DNA of 64,000 bases from Tenacibaculum jejuense (GCF_900198195.1 NZ_LT899436.1:2013001-2077000), one strand, 5' to 3'; counted from the first letter of the stretch, positions 8,615 to 18,274 are shown. Notes: a model not told the origin generated them from the sequence alone. Made by a program: numbers and translations.

Positions 8615-10990
8615 ATGAAAAAAACAATATTTTTTATCTGTTATTTTTTTGCTATTTCTACTTTTTCACAATTTTTTGAAGGAAAGAAAAATGTAAAGAA
8701 ATACGAAGGATTTATTCCTTTTTACTATAATGAAAATACTGATGAAGTTTACCTTGAGATTTCAAAATTAAATAGGGAGTTATTATATGTCAATGCATTG
8801 TCGGAAGGTGTTGGTTCTAATGACATTGGTTTAGATAGAGGTCAGTTAGGAAGTGGAGTAGTAGTGAAGTTTGTTAAAGCAGGTAATAAGTTATTATTAA
8901 TTCAACCCAATCAAAACTATAGAGCTGTTACAGAAAATATAGAGGAGAAGCAATCCGTAAAAGAAGCGTTTGCAAAGTCGATATTACATGGATTTATAAT
9001 TACTGAAGAAAAAAATAATAAGTTCTTAATTAATGCAACCGACTTTTTAATGCGTGATGCTCATGGAGTAGCAGATAGGTTAGCTTCTAATAATCAGGGG
9101 AATTATAGATTAGATAAGAGTAAAAGTGCGTTTTATTTAGAAAGAACAAAAGCTTTTCCTAAAAATGTAGAGTTTGATTTGATGCTTACTTTTTCAGGAA
9201 AACCTAAGGGATATAATATTCGAAGTGTAACTCCAAATGCTTCTTTAGTAACTGTTCATCAACATCATTCTTTCGTAGAATTACCAGACAATAAATACAA
9301 ACCTAGAGTATACGATCCTCGTTGTGGTTCTTGGCAAATGACATATTTAGATTATGCAACTCCAGTTGACCAATCCATTAGAAAAAGATTCATTTATAGA
9401 CATAGACTAGAGAAGAAAAATCCAAATGCAAAAATTAGTGAAGCTGTTGAACCGATTATTTATTATTTAGATAGAGGAACACCAGAACCTGTACGTTCTG
9501 CTTTATTAGAAGGAGGAAGATGGTGGAACCAAGCGTTTGAAGCAATTGGTTATAAAGATGCTTTTCAGTTAAAAATGTTACCAAAAGATGCCGATCCGTT
9601 AGATGTTCGTTATAATGTAATTCAGTGGGTGCATCGTTCTACAAGAGGTTGGAGTTATGGAGGAAATATTTCAGATCCGAGAACTGGTGAAATTTTAAAA
9701 GGTCATGTAAGTTTAGGATCATTAAGAATTCGTCAAGATTTTCTAATAGCTCAAGCTTTACAAGCTCCTTATGCAAATGGTAAAAGTGAAGATAAATTTG
9801 CTTTAGAAATGGCTTTAGCAAGAATTCGTCAATTATCGGCTCATGAAATCGGACATACATTAGGTTTTGCACATAATTTTGCTGCAAGTACAAATGAGAG
9901 ATCTTCAGTAATGGATTATCCGCATCCAAAACTTACACTTAAAAATGGTAAAATTGATTTTTCTAAGGCCTACGATAATAAAATTGGAGCTTGGGATAAA
10001 ATAACAGTTGCTTATGCTTATCAAGATTTTCCAAGTAAAGAAAAAGAAGGTTTAGTTAAAATCTTAGATGAAGCTTCGCAAAAAGGATTGCGATTTATTT
10101 CTGATGCAGATGCAAGACCAAAAGGAAGTGCACATGCATACGCTCATTTGTGGGATAATGGAAAAAGTGCTTCTGAAGAATTAAAAAATATATTAGAAAT
10201 TAGAAACAAGTCTATTAAGAATTTTTCAATTGATAATATAAAAAGTAACCAACCTTATTCAGTTTTGGAAGATGTATTTGTTCCTTTGTATTTCTTACAC
10301 AGATATCAAACTGATGCAGCTTCAAAATTAATTGGTGGTCTTGATTATACTTATGCTGTAAAAGGACAGAAAGATATTGTTGTAAAACGAATTAAAGGAA
10401 ATGTAGAACGTGAAGCCTTGCAACAACTATTAAGAACTATAAACGTAAATGAAATTGCAGTTCCGAAACGATTATTAGCACTTTTTCCACCTAGAGCCTA
10501 CGGTTATAACAGAACTAGAGAAAGTTTTAAAAGTAAATCGGGCGTAGCTTTCGATCCTTATGGAGCTATTCAAACCAATGTTGCGTTTACATTAGATTAT
10601 TTATTTCATCCAGAACGAGTAAATCGTTTATTACAACATTATAATATTGATAACTCTCAACTTGGATTAGATGAAATGTTAACAACAGTAATTAAAAGTT
10701 CTTTCAAAAAAGAATATAAAGACTCTTATTACAGAGGGTTGCATAACGTAGTTAAAAACGAAATTTTATCAAATCTATTTTATTTATACAACAGCACTAT
10801 TTATTTTGAAGGAAAAGCGATTATTAACGAAAAAATAAATAGTATTGCAATGGATTTGAAGAATAGTGATAAGGTAATTGACAAAGAGTTTTTATTGTTG
10901 ATTAACGATTTTAAAAGCAATCCTTCTAAATACAATAAGAAACAAAAAACTTTAAAAATTCCTGATGGATCTCCAATAGGAATGAAATAA
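8615..10990 (+). CDS. secreted zinc metalloprotease (DUF5117/DUF5118-type)
   Basis: 791-aa envelope or secreted protein with a signal peptide (MKKTIFFICYFFAISTFSQ). A metzincin-like zinc site HEIGHTLGFAH (H410, E411, H414, H420) sits in the middle. The flanking sequence fits the large DUF5118-DUF5117 zinc-dependent metalloproteases found in Bacteroidetes, including the VMDYPHPK segment after the zinc site. No T9SS C-terminal domain is seen. Divergent from prfB. The substrate is unknown. Confidence 0.9.
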   Translation: MKKTIFFICYFFAISTFSQFFEGKKNVKKYEGFIPFYYNENTDEVYLEISKLNRELLYVNALSEGVGSNDIGLDRGQLGSGVVVKFVKAGNKLLLIQPNQNYRAVTENIEEKQSVKEAFAKSILHGFIITEEKNNKFLINATDFLMRDAHGVADRLASNNQGNYRLDKSKSAFYLERTKAFPKNVEFDLMLTFSGKPKGYNIRSVTPNASLVTVHQHHSFVELPDNKYKPRVYDPRCGSWQMTYLDYATPVDQSIRKRFIYRHRLEKKNPNAKISEAVEPIIYYLDRGTPEPVRSALLEGGRWWNQAFEAIGYKDAFQLKMLPKDADPLDVRYNVIQWVHRSTRGWSYGGNISDPRTGEILKGHVSLGSLRIRQDFLIAQALQAPYANGKSEDKFALEMALARIRQLSAHEIGHTLGFAHNFAASTNERSSVMDYPHPKLTLKNGKIDFSKAYDNKIGAWDKITVAYAYQDFPSKEKEGLVKILDEASQKGLRFISDADARPKGSAHAYAHLWDNGKSASEELKNILEIRNKSIKNFSIDNIKSNQPYSVLEDVFVPLYFLHRYQTDAASKLIGGLDYTYAVKGQKDIVVKRIKGNVEREALQQLLRTINVNEIAVPKRLLALFPPRAYGYNRTRESFKSKSGVAFDPYGAIQTNVAFTLDYLFHPERVNRLLQHYNIDNSQLGLDEMLTTVIKSSFKKEYKDSYYRGLHNVVKNEILSNLFYLYNSTIYFEGKAIINEKINSIAMDLKNSDKVIDKEFLLLINDFKSNPSKYNKKQKTLKIPDGSPIGMK

Positions 10991-11024
10991 AACAAAACAA
11001 CAACACAAAAAGAAATATTACAGC

Positions 11025-12059
11025 ATGCAAGTAAATTTAATAAGCGATACTGTTACTAAACCTACAGAAGGAATGTTAAAAGCAATGATGAATGCTAATG
11101 TAGGTGATGATGTATTTAAAGGAGATCCAACTGTAAACCTATTGCAAGAAAAAGTAGCAGATATGTTTGGAATGGAAGATGCTTTATTTTTTCCTTCAGG
11201 AACAATGGCTAATCAAACAGCAATAAAACTACATACACAACCAGGAGATAAATTGTTCTGTGACAAATGGGCTCATGTATACAATTATGAAGGTGGAGGA
11301 GCCGCTTTTAATGCTGGAGTATCTTGTAAGTTAATTGACGGAGATAGAGGAATGTTTACAGCTGATCAATTGCAATATGCTGCTGAAGGAAGATCGGATA
11401 TTCATGTTCCATATTCTCGATTAGTTTGTATTGAAAATACTACCAATAAAGGTGGAGGAGCTTGTTGGGATTTTGAAGAATTGAAAAACATTAAAAAAGT
11501 TTCAGATCAGTTTAACTTAAGTTATCATTTAGATGGAGCAAGATTATTTAATGCTCTTGTAGAGAAGAATGAAACACCTAAACAATACGGAGAGTTATTT
11601 GATACAATTTCTATATGCTTATCTAAAGGTCTAGGTGCGCCAATTGGTTCTGTTTTAGTGGGATCTAAAGAACATATGGAAAAAGCTTTACGTATTAGAA
11701 AATTATTTGGAGGAGCTATGCGACAAGTAGGATATTTAGCTGCAGCAGGAATTTATGCTTTAGATCATCATGTAATACGTTTGCAAGAAGATCATCAAAA
11801 AGCAAAAGAAATAGGTGAGACCTTAGCTCAATTATCTTACGTTAAAAAAGTAGAGCCAATTGAAACTAATATTGTTATCTTTTATGTTAACGAAAATATT
11901 AATGCCAATGATTTTATTAAAGATATGGAAGACAAAGGAATTTTATTAATTCCTATGGGCGAAGGAAAAATCAGAATTGTAACACATTTAGATTATACGG
12001 ATAAAATGCATAAAATTTTGTTACAAGCTTTACAAAACTATCAAATGTTAAAGTTTTAA
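11025..12059 (+). CDS. ltaE: threonine aldolase (low-specificity, PLP-dependent)
   Basis: 344-aa fold-type I PLP enzyme of the beta-eliminating lyase family, cleaving threonine or allo-threonine to glycine and acetaldehyde. Supporting motifs are the N-terminal SDTVTKPTEGM, GDDVFKGDPT, FFPSGTMANQTA, the Asp of YHLDGARL that binds the PLP ring nitrogen, and the Schiff-base Lys in CLSKGLGAPIGS. Length is normal. It starts 34 nt after the metalloprotease. The stop lies 1 nt from that of the convergent next gene. Confidence 0.93.
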   Translation: MQVNLISDTVTKPTEGMLKAMMNANVGDDVFKGDPTVNLLQEKVADMFGMEDALFFPSGTMANQTAIKLHTQPGDKLFCDKWAHVYNYEGGGAAFNAGVSCKLIDGDRGMFTADQLQYAAEGRSDIHVPYSRLVCIENTTNKGGGACWDFEELKNIKKVSDQFNLSYHLDGARLFNALVEKNETPKQYGELFDTISICLSKGLGAPIGSVLVGSKEHMEKALRIRKLFGGAMRQVGYLAAAGIYALDHHVIRLQEDHQKAKEIGETLAQLSYVKKVEPIETNIVIFYVNENINANDFIKDMEDKGILLIPMGEGKIRIVTHLDYTDKMHKILLQALQNYQMLKF

Positions 12060-12060
12060 T

Positions 12061-12552
12061 CTAGAAGAAAACTCTAAAAACGGGAGAAATAGCAGAGCCA
12101 TAAATACTTTGATTTTCATCAAATAGTACATCATAACGAAAACCAATAGAAATATTTCTACCAACTCGATATGCTGCACCTAGATACAGAGCAGGGTAAC
12201 TGAAGTTATCTTTAATATTTCCAAGAGTACGATTGACAAATAATTGTTCAAATTCTGCAGAAATTTGAACTTCAGGAATAGGATTATAAAAACTTAATAA
12301 ACTACTGCTAAATACGTTATTTTTAAAATCTCCTCTTTTTGCATACTGATAACCTGCACCTAAACCTAAAGCAAAACTAGGATTAAAATTATAAATTGCA
12401 CTTGGTGCTATTGCAATAGTTGTAGAGTTATTTCCAAAGCCTAAACCAAAAGAACCACCAAATTGAACATTTTCCCAAAAGTTTGTATCACTTTCTTGGG
12501 AAAATATAATACTACATGTAAGTAGTGTAAAAAGGAATATAAATTTTTTCAT
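12061..12552 (-). CDS. outer-membrane beta-barrel protein, last gene of sigma operon
   Basis: 163 aa with a signal peptide (MKKFIFLFTLLTCSIIFSQ), then alternating aromatic/glycine beta-strands (GGSFGLGFGNN, ALGLGAGYQYAKRG, YLGAAYRVGRNISIGFRYDV) ending in SPVFRVFF, typical of a small outer-membrane barrel with a terminal Phe. It lies 9 nt after the membrane protein in the ECF sigma operon. Function unknown; it may be a sigma target or a sensor part. Confidence 0.75.
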   Translation of the reverse strand: MKKFIFLFTLLTCSIIFSQESDTNFWENVQFGGSFGLGFGNNSTTIAIAPSAIYNFNPSFALGLGAGYQYAKRGDFKNNVFSSSLLSFYNPIPEVQISAEFEQLFVNRTLGNIKDNFSYPALYLGAAYRVGRNISIGFRYDVLFDENQSIYGSAISPVFRVFF

Positions 12553-12561
12553 AAGAGAACT

Positions 12562-13170
12562 TTATTCCTCTAATTTAGCTAAATCTTTGTAGTTTCTGTT
12601 CAACTTTTTAAGTAAAATTCCATAAAGTAACTGATAAATTAACCAAAATATAGTTATTGAAACACTCAGTAAAATGATAAAAACTATGATGGTTATTAAA
12701 ACTTTAGAACCAGATAATGTTTTTAAAGTATCATATAACATGGTGATAGATACAAAGACAGAGTATAGCACAAATAAAGTAATATTAACTAAGAAATACG
12801 TTTTTACTGTTTTTCTAACTTTTAATATTTGATGCATTAAATCTTTAGTACTAGATGTTGCAGATATATTTTTATAATTCGTGTAAAATTTAAAAATGAA
12901 AAACAAGGCTACTACATACAAAAAGATAGAAACAAAAACATGAATCTTTTTTATACCAAGGTCTACATATATTTTGTTATAATTCTCATAATCTGTAAAT
13001 AAGTATACCAAATGAGGTAATAAAAGTTCTAAAATGCTAATAATAAAAATCCATTTTACAATTGATGAAGATTTAGATTTCATCATTTTATAAATCTCTT
13101 TTTTAGAAACTTTATTTTCATTCTCAGGTTGATTATCCCAAGCTTCTTTATATTTTTCTAATACGTCCAT
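12562..13170 (-). CDS. membrane protein paired with ECF sigma factor (possible anti-sigma)
   Basis: 202 aa. A cytoplasmic N-terminus of about 35 residues (MDVLEKYKEAWDNQPEN) is followed by about four hydrophobic segments (near 38-55, 75-93, 118-140, 155-180) and a charged tail. It starts 8 nt after the sigma gene. This layout fits a membrane-anchored regulator of the sigma factor, but no classic anti-sigma zinc motif is present, so the role is inferred from context. Confidence 0.65.
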   Translation of the reverse strand: MDVLEKYKEAWDNQPENENKVSKKEIYKMMKSKSSSIVKWIFIISILELLLPHLVYLFTDYENYNKIYVDLGIKKIHVFVSIFLYVVALFFIFKFYTNYKNISATSSTKDLMHQILKVRKTVKTYFLVNITLFVLYSVFVSITMLYDTLKTLSGSKVLITIIVFIILLSVSITIFWLIYQLLYGILLKKLNRNYKDLAKLEE

Positions 13171-13178
13171 ACTACTGT

Positions 13179-13673
13179 TTATGGGTTTAGTATTTTTTTA
13201 AGTTTGTCTTTTGCTCGATTCATTTTTACTCTGGCATTAACTTCACTAATACCTAAAGTTTCAGATATTTCTCTGTAAGATTTATCTTCTAGATATAGAA
13301 ATACGAGAGCTTTATCTATATCATTTAAATTTTGAATAGCTACGTATAGCGATTTCAATTGTACCTCTTGCGTGTCGTCGTATTCCACAGCTTTTATTTT
13401 AAAAGCTATATCAGAGATATCTTGAGTTTTGATTTTTTTAGATGATTTACGAAATAAAGAAATAGCAGTATTTAAAGCTACTCGATACAACCAAGTACTA
13501 AACTTAGCATCTCCTCTAAACTTTGCATAGTTTTTCCATACTTGAATAGTTATTTCCTGAAACAAATCATTATGGTCACTTTGATTTGTAGTATAAATTC
13601 TACAAATTTTATGAACTATATTTTGATTTGACTCAAAGTCATCTAAAAATTTGTCTTCCAGACTTTTTAGCAC
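13179..13673 (-). CDS. ECF RNA polymerase sigma factor (sigma-70 family)
   Basis: 164 aa, usual ECF length. Region 2 covers about 20-75 (HNDLFQEITIQVWKN, KFSTWLYRVALNTA), and region 4 about 108-160 (ALVFLYLEDKSYREIS with helix-turn-helix SETLGISEVNARVKMNR). It heads a three-gene operon with a membrane protein and a beta-barrel and diverges from the carotenoid regulator across about 120 bp. The signal is unknown. Confidence 0.9.
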   Translation of the reverse strand: MLKSLEDKFLDDFESNQNIVHKICRIYTTNQSDHNDLFQEITIQVWKNYAKFRGDAKFSTWLYRVALNTAISLFRKSSKKIKTQDISDIAFKIKAVEYDDTQEVQLKSLYVAIQNLNDIDKALVFLYLEDKSYREISETLGISEVNARVKMNRAKDKLKKILNP

Positions 13674-13767
13674 GATATATTTTAGTTAGTTACACTGTTA
13701 GTTGGCGTAATATATAAAATGTTACATCATTTTGTAAGAAAATTTTAGAAATCACTGTATTATTCCT

Positions 13768-13775
13768 TATCTTTG
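13768..13775 (+). promoter_or_regulatory. -7 element of the carotenoid operon promoter
   Basis: TATCTTTG fits TAnnTTTG. TTAG at 13745-13748, about 19 bp upstream, is a weak -33 match. It overlaps the first possible TTG start at 13773, which supports the downstream TTG at 13797 as the real start of the regulator. Confidence 0.5.
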
Positions 13776-13796
13776 TTTAATAAAAACACTTCAACG

Positions 13797-14690
13797 TTGA
13801 ACAATATAAAGACAGTATTTACTATAAAAGATCTAGAAAATATCTCTGGAGTAAAAGCACATACTATCCGTATTTGGGAAAAACGTTATAATTTACTAGA
13901 ACCTAACAGAACAGATACGAATATTAGATATTACTCTGCAGATAGTTTATTAAAATTATTGAATGTAGCCTTATTAAATAAGCACAACTTCAAAATTTCT
14001 AAAATTGCAGAAATGTCTGAAGAGCAAATTCTTTCAAATACAAGAGAATTAGCTTTTAAGTTTGCAGCAAATGATGAAGCTATTAATGCTTTTAAAATGT
14101 CGATGTTTCAGTTTGATAAAGTATTGTTTAATAGTACTTACGATAAACTTTTACACAAGAAAACATTCAGACAAATTTTTAAAGAAGTCTTCATACCTTT
14201 TTTAAATCACATTGGTTTGTTATGGCAGACTAAAACTTTAATGCCTGCACATGAGCATTTTATTTCTAATCTGATTATTCAAAAAATTCAGTTGAATACC
14301 GAAAAGCTTGAATACTCAGCAACAAATGAAGATTATACTTATGTATTATTTTTACCTGATGGTGAAATTCATGAGATAGGTTTAATGTATCTAAATTTTG
14401 AACTTGTTCTTAGAGGTTGTCAAACTATTTATCTTGGTCAGAGTTTACCTCTAGATAATTTAAATTATTTCTTTGAAGGTGAATTGAAAGTTTGTTTTAT
14501 TACTTCTATGACTATTCAACCTAGTGACGACAAAATAGAGCACTATTTTAATGAAATAGATGAAATTTTAAAAGGAACTGATAACAAACTGATAGCTGTA
14601 GGTAAAAAAGCGATGACTGTTTCAGAGAATACTTTCAAGTCAAACATTGAAATTTACCCATCTTTGATAGATATGGTAGACAGCTTGTAA
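13797..14690 (+). CDS. CarH/LitR-like MerR regulator with cobalamin-binding domain
   Basis: 297 aa from the TTG at 13797, chosen because the 13773 TTG lies in the promoter and because relatives begin with NNIKT. The N-terminal MerR helix-turn-helix reads FTIKDLENISGVKAHT then IRIWEKRYNLLEPNRT. The middle helical domain has W143-x9-E153-H154 (WQTKTLMPAHEH), the adenosylcobalamin-capping motif of CarH. The Rossmann part has EIHEIG with H192, an E-x-H-x-x-G version of the D-x-H-x-x-G cobalamin motif. CarH-type proteins repress carotenoid genes in the dark and release DNA on light-driven B12 photolysis. Its place at the head of the crt genes supports that role here (inference). Confidence 0.85.
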   Translation: MNNIKTVFTIKDLENISGVKAHTIRIWEKRYNLLEPNRTDTNIRYYSADSLLKLLNVALLNKHNFKISKIAEMSEEQILSNTRELAFKFAANDEAINAFKMSMFQFDKVLFNSTYDKLLHKKTFRQIFKEVFIPFLNHIGLLWQTKTLMPAHEHFISNLIIQKIQLNTEKLEYSATNEDYTYVLFLPDGEIHEIGLMYLNFELVLRGCQTIYLGQSLPLDNLNYFFEGELKVCFITSMTIQPSDDKIEHYFNEIDEILKGTDNKLIAVGKKAMTVSENTFKSNIEIYPSLIDMVDSL

Positions 14691-14772
14691 TTTTTTTTTG
14701 TTTAATTTTTCATTAAAACGATTAAACAAAAAAATATTTTCTTTACCTTTAGGGTATCTAAAACTTTTAACA

Positions 14773-16242
14773 TTGAATAAATCTATATCAATAATTGGAT
14801 CAGGCTTTTCCTCATTATCTTCAGCTTGTTACATGGCTAAATCAGGTTACAAAGTAACGGTTTACGAAAAAAATAATACTATAGGAGGTAGAGCTAGACA
14901 ATATTTAAATGACGGTTTTACTTTTGATATTGGCCCAACTTGGTATTGGATGCCAGATGTGTTTGAGAAATTCTTCGCAGATTTCGGTAAAAAACCTTCT
15001 GATTATTATACTTTAGAAAAATTAGATCCTGCATATCAAGTTTATTTTGGCGAAAATGATTCAATTACCATTCCAGGTACATTTGAGGAGATATGTGAAA
15101 TTTTTGAGAATGAGGAGAAAGGTAGTTCTAAACACTTAAGAAAATTTATAAAAAGTGCAGAGGATAACTACAATATAGCAGTTAAAGATGTTGTATACAG
15201 GCCAGGAGTATCTCCTTTAGAATTAGTTACTCCAGAAACAGTTGTAAGAGTGGGGCAATTTTTTTCAACGATTAGAAAACAAGTTCGAAAAAAAATAAAG
15301 AGCCAGAAACTAATACAGATATTAGAATTTCCAGTTTTATTCCTAGGAGCAAAACCTAGTAATACGCCAGCTTTCTATAATTTTATGAATTATGCCGATT
15401 TTGGACTTGGTACTTGGCACCCAAAAGGAGGAATGTACAAGGTGATAGAAGGAATGGTTGCTTTAGCTAAACAATTAGGTGTAGATTTTAAAACTAATGC
15501 AGTTGTAGAAAGTATTAATGTTGATGCTAGCAATAAGGTAAAAAGTATTACAGTTAACAAAGAAGAAATTCAAACCGACTTATTATTGAGTGGTGCAGAT
15601 TATCATCACACAGAAACCTTGTTAAATGCTAATCTAAGACAGTATTCAGAAAAATACTGGGACAAACGAATTTTTGCACCTTCATCATTATTATTTTACG
15701 TAGGATTCAATAAAAAACTTAAAAACGTAGAGCATCATACATTGTTTTTTGATACAAGTTTTGATGTACACGCAAAAGATATTTATGATACTCCAAGATG
15801 GCCAGATGATCCTTTGTTCTATGCTAGTTTTCCAAGTATAACAGACAGCTCATTTGCTCCTGATGGTAAAGAAGCTGGTACTTTTTTAATTCCATTGGCT
15901 CCTGGTATAGAAGATACTGAAGAGATAAGAGAGAAATACTTTAACATAATTATTGAAAGATTAGAACGTTTAACTAATCAAGATGTAAAACAAAATATTA
16001 TCTTTAAAGAGAGTTATTGTGTTAATGATTTTATAGAAGATTATAATTCATATAAAGGAAATGCTTACGGATTAGCAAATATCTTAACACAAACGGCATT
16101 TTTAAGACCAAATATAAAAAGTAAAAAAGTTAAGAACTTATACTTTACAGGACAGTTAACAGTACCTGGTCCTGGTGTTCCACCGTCTTTAATTTCGGGT
16201 AAAATAGCTTCAGATTTAATTTTAAAAAACCACCTATCATGA
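14773..16242 (+). CDS. crtI: phytoene desaturase
   Basis: FAD-dependent desaturase turning phytoene into lycopene. The frame is open from the TTG at 14698, but the TTG at 14773 gives a protein starting directly at the dinucleotide fold (NKSISIIGSGFSSLSSACYM ... VTVYEKNNTIGGRA) and a normal 489-aa length, so 14773 is preferred. The C-terminal CrtI signature is present (NLYFTGQLTVPGPGVPPSLI). The stop overlaps the crtB ATG by 4 nt (ATGA), so the two are coupled. Confidence 0.93.
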   Translation: MNKSISIIGSGFSSLSSACYMAKSGYKVTVYEKNNTIGGRARQYLNDGFTFDIGPTWYWMPDVFEKFFADFGKKPSDYYTLEKLDPAYQVYFGENDSITIPGTFEEICEIFENEEKGSSKHLRKFIKSAEDNYNIAVKDVVYRPGVSPLELVTPETVVRVGQFFSTIRKQVRKKIKSQKLIQILEFPVLFLGAKPSNTPAFYNFMNYADFGLGTWHPKGGMYKVIEGMVALAKQLGVDFKTNAVVESINVDASNKVKSITVNKEEIQTDLLLSGADYHHTETLLNANLRQYSEKYWDKRIFAPSSLLFYVGFNKKLKNVEHHTLFFDTSFDVHAKDIYDTPRWPDDPLFYASFPSITDSSFAPDGKEAGTFLIPLAPGIEDTEEIREKYFNIIIERLERLTNQDVKQNIIFKESYCVNDFIEDYNSYKGNAYGLANILTQTAFLRPNIKSKKVKNLYFTGQLTVPGPGVPPSLISGKIASDLILKNHLS

Positions 16243-17081
16243 AAAATTTATTTGACGACGTTTCTTATAAGTGTAGTAAAATTGTTACCAACAGTTATAG
16301 TACATCATTTTCATTAGCCACAAAAATGTTATCTAAGTCAATTAGGTCACACATCTATAATATATATGGTTTTGTGCGTTTTGCAGATGAAATAGTAGAT
16401 ACTTTTCATGATTACGATAAAGAAGGGTTATTAAATCGTTTTGAAAAAGATTATTATTTATCAAAGCATTCTGGAATAAGCTTGAATCCTATTTTAAATT
16501 CATTTGTACATACTGTAAATGAGTTTGGAATCACTGATGATATGGTACAAGCTTTCTTAAAAAGTATGCGTGCTGATTTACATAAAACTGAATACAAAAC
16601 ACAAGAAGAATATAACGAATATATATATGGATCTGCAGATGTTGTTGGATTAATGTGTTTAAAGGTTTTTGTGAAAGGTGATAATAGTAAATATGAAGCT
16701 TTGAAAGATCCTGCAATGCGTTTAGGTTCTGCTTTCCAGAAAGTGAATTTTCTACGTGATTTAAAAGATGATGTAGAACTATTAAATCGCTCTTATTTTC
16801 CAAATGTAAATTTGAAAGAATTAGATAATAAATCTAAAGAAGAGATAATAGCAGAAATTGAAGCAGATTTTGATTATGCTTTTTCTAACGGAATTTTACA
16901 ATTACCTGTTGATGCTAAGTTTGGAGTGTACATGGCTTATCGTTATTACAGAAAACTATTGAATAAGTTAAAAGCTACTCCATCTGCTCAAATTATGGAT
17001 ACTAGAATTAGGATTTCTAATCCGATGAAGATAAATTTGTTGGCTAGAAGTTATGTAAAATATAAATTAAACTTGATTTAA
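16239..17081 (+). CDS. crtB: phytoene synthase
   Basis: 280-aa head-to-head prenyl synthase condensing two geranylgeranyl diphosphates to phytoene. Both Asp-rich sites are visible: FADEIVDTFHD near residue 50 and FLRDLKDDVE near 170. It overlaps crtI by 4 nt and crtZ by 1 nt, within a tightly coupled operon. Confidence 0.93.
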   Translation: MKNLFDDVSYKCSKIVTNSYSTSFSLATKMLSKSIRSHIYNIYGFVRFADEIVDTFHDYDKEGLLNRFEKDYYLSKHSGISLNPILNSFVHTVNEFGITDDMVQAFLKSMRADLHKTEYKTQEEYNEYIYGSADVVGLMCLKVFVKGDNSKYEALKDPAMRLGSAFQKVNFLRDLKDDVELLNRSYFPNVNLKELDNKSKEEIIAEIEADFDYAFSNGILQLPVDAKFGVYMAYRYYRKLLNKLKATPSAQIMDTRIRISNPMKINLLARSYVKYKLNLI

Positions 17082-17530
17082 TGACATTTGCTTTAGTTAC
17101 CTTAGGTACATTTATTTTAATGGAAGGTATTACATGGTGTACTCATAAATATGTAATGCATGGTTTTGGATGGTATTTACATGAAGATCATCACCAACCA
17201 GGTTATCCACATGTTTTTGAAAAAAATGATGCCTTTTTTGTTGTATTTGCAATACCAAGTATGATGCTTTTTTTCTTTGGTATTCGCCCCGAGTTGAATT
17301 TTCTGTTTTTTATTGGCCTTGGTATTTTATTTTATGGCTTAGCTTACTTTTTAATTCATGATGTATTAATTCATCGTCGTTTTAAATGGTTTGACAAAAC
17401 CGATAATTGGTATTTCAGAGGTTTAAGAAAAGCTCACAAAATACATCACAAAAAATTAGGAAAACATGAAGGAGAATGCTTCGGAATGTTATTTGTTCCT
17501 TTTAAGTATTTTAAAGAATATTTAAAATAG
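17081..17530 (+). CDS. crtZ: beta-carotene 3-hydroxylase
   Basis: 149-aa membrane di-iron hydroxylase of the fatty-acid hydroxylase superfamily. The His clusters HKYVMH, HEDHH, HDVLIH and HKIHH are all present, with hydrophobic segments at about 1-15 and 47-90. It hydroxylates the beta-ionone rings, giving zeaxanthin in this pathway. The start overlaps the crtB stop by 1 nt, and its last base is the first of the next GTG start. Confidence 0.92.
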   Translation: MTFALVTLGTFILMEGITWCTHKYVMHGFGWYLHEDHHQPGYPHVFEKNDAFFVVFAIPSMMLFFFGIRPELNFLFFIGLGILFYGLAYFLIHDVLIHRRFKWFDKTDNWYFRGLRKAHKIHHKKLGKHEGECFGMLFVPFKYFKEYLK

Positions 17531-18207
17531 TGGTATATCTTTATTTACTTTTAAATCTAGGTTCCTTAAGTATTCCTCTGTTGTATTCTTTTGAAAAGAA
17601 TATGCGTTTTATCAAACACTGGAAAGCTGTTCTATTGTCTTTAACTATAGTAGCGACTGTTTTTTTAATTTGGGATGCTATTTTTACAAAAAACGGAGTA
17701 TGGGGATTTAATCCAGATTATCATTTGCCTTTTTTATTATTAGGTATGCCGATAGAAGAATGGTTATTTTTCTTTTGTATTCCTTATGCAAGTATTTTCA
17801 TTCATTACTCTTTAGAATATTTTAAACCTAACTTATTAATAACAGAAAAGAATACGAAATTCATTACGTTAGCTCTAATTGCTATAGTTGCACCAGTACT
17901 AGTTTTAAATTGGGGTAAAGCATACACAACAGTAAATTATTCCTTTTTAATAGGAATTCTACTCATTGGTTTTTTATATGGAATTGAATATTTAAGACGT
18001 TTCTATATTGCTTTTTTAATCATTTTAATTCCTTTTTTTATTGTGAATGGTGTTTTAACAGGTACAGGAATTGAAGAGCCAGTAGTTTGGTATAATAACG
18101 ATGAAAATCTATCTATCAGATTAGTAACTATACCTATTGAAGATATTGGTTATGCCTTTACGATGTTATTTGGTAATGTGTTTTTAATAGAAAAATTTAA
18201 AAAGTAA
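17530..18207 (+). CDS. crtY: lycopene beta-cyclase, CrtYcd type
   Basis: 225-aa polytopic membrane protein with two tandem heterodimer-type lycopene cyclase domains fused in one chain. The first carries FNPDYHLPFLLLGMPIEEWLFF, the second IPIEDIGYAFTML. The PIEE and PIED repeats and about six to seven hydrophobic segments are typical of the CrtYc/CrtYd family, unrelated to the flavin CrtY. GTG start overlapping the crtZ stop by 1 nt. A terminator follows 40 nt later, ending the operon. Confidence 0.9.
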   Translation: MVYLYLLLNLGSLSIPLLYSFEKNMRFIKHWKAVLLSLTIVATVFLIWDAIFTKNGVWGFNPDYHLPFLLLGMPIEEWLFFFCIPYASIFIHYSLEYFKPNLLITEKNTKFITLALIAIVAPVLVLNWGKAYTTVNYSFLIGILLIGFLYGIEYLRRFYIAFLIILIPFFIVNGVLTGTGIEEPVVWYNNDENLSIRLVTIPIEDIGYAFTMLFGNVFLIEKFKK

Positions 18208-18247
18208 ATACTTACGACTTATTATAAATCAATATATAGATTAATTC

Positions 18248-18274
18248 AAACTCTTTGTAACAAAGAGTTTTTTT
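18248..18274 (+). terminator. rho-independent terminator of the carotenoid operon
   Basis: AAACTCTTTG and CAAAGAGTTT form a perfect 10-bp stem with a 3-nt loop, followed by TTTT. Confidence 0.88.

Noticed and set aside
14698..14772. N-terminal extension of crtI from a TTG at 14698
   Set aside because: The extra 25 residues precede the nucleotide-binding fold and are not expected in CrtI; the TTG at 14773 gives the normal N-terminus.
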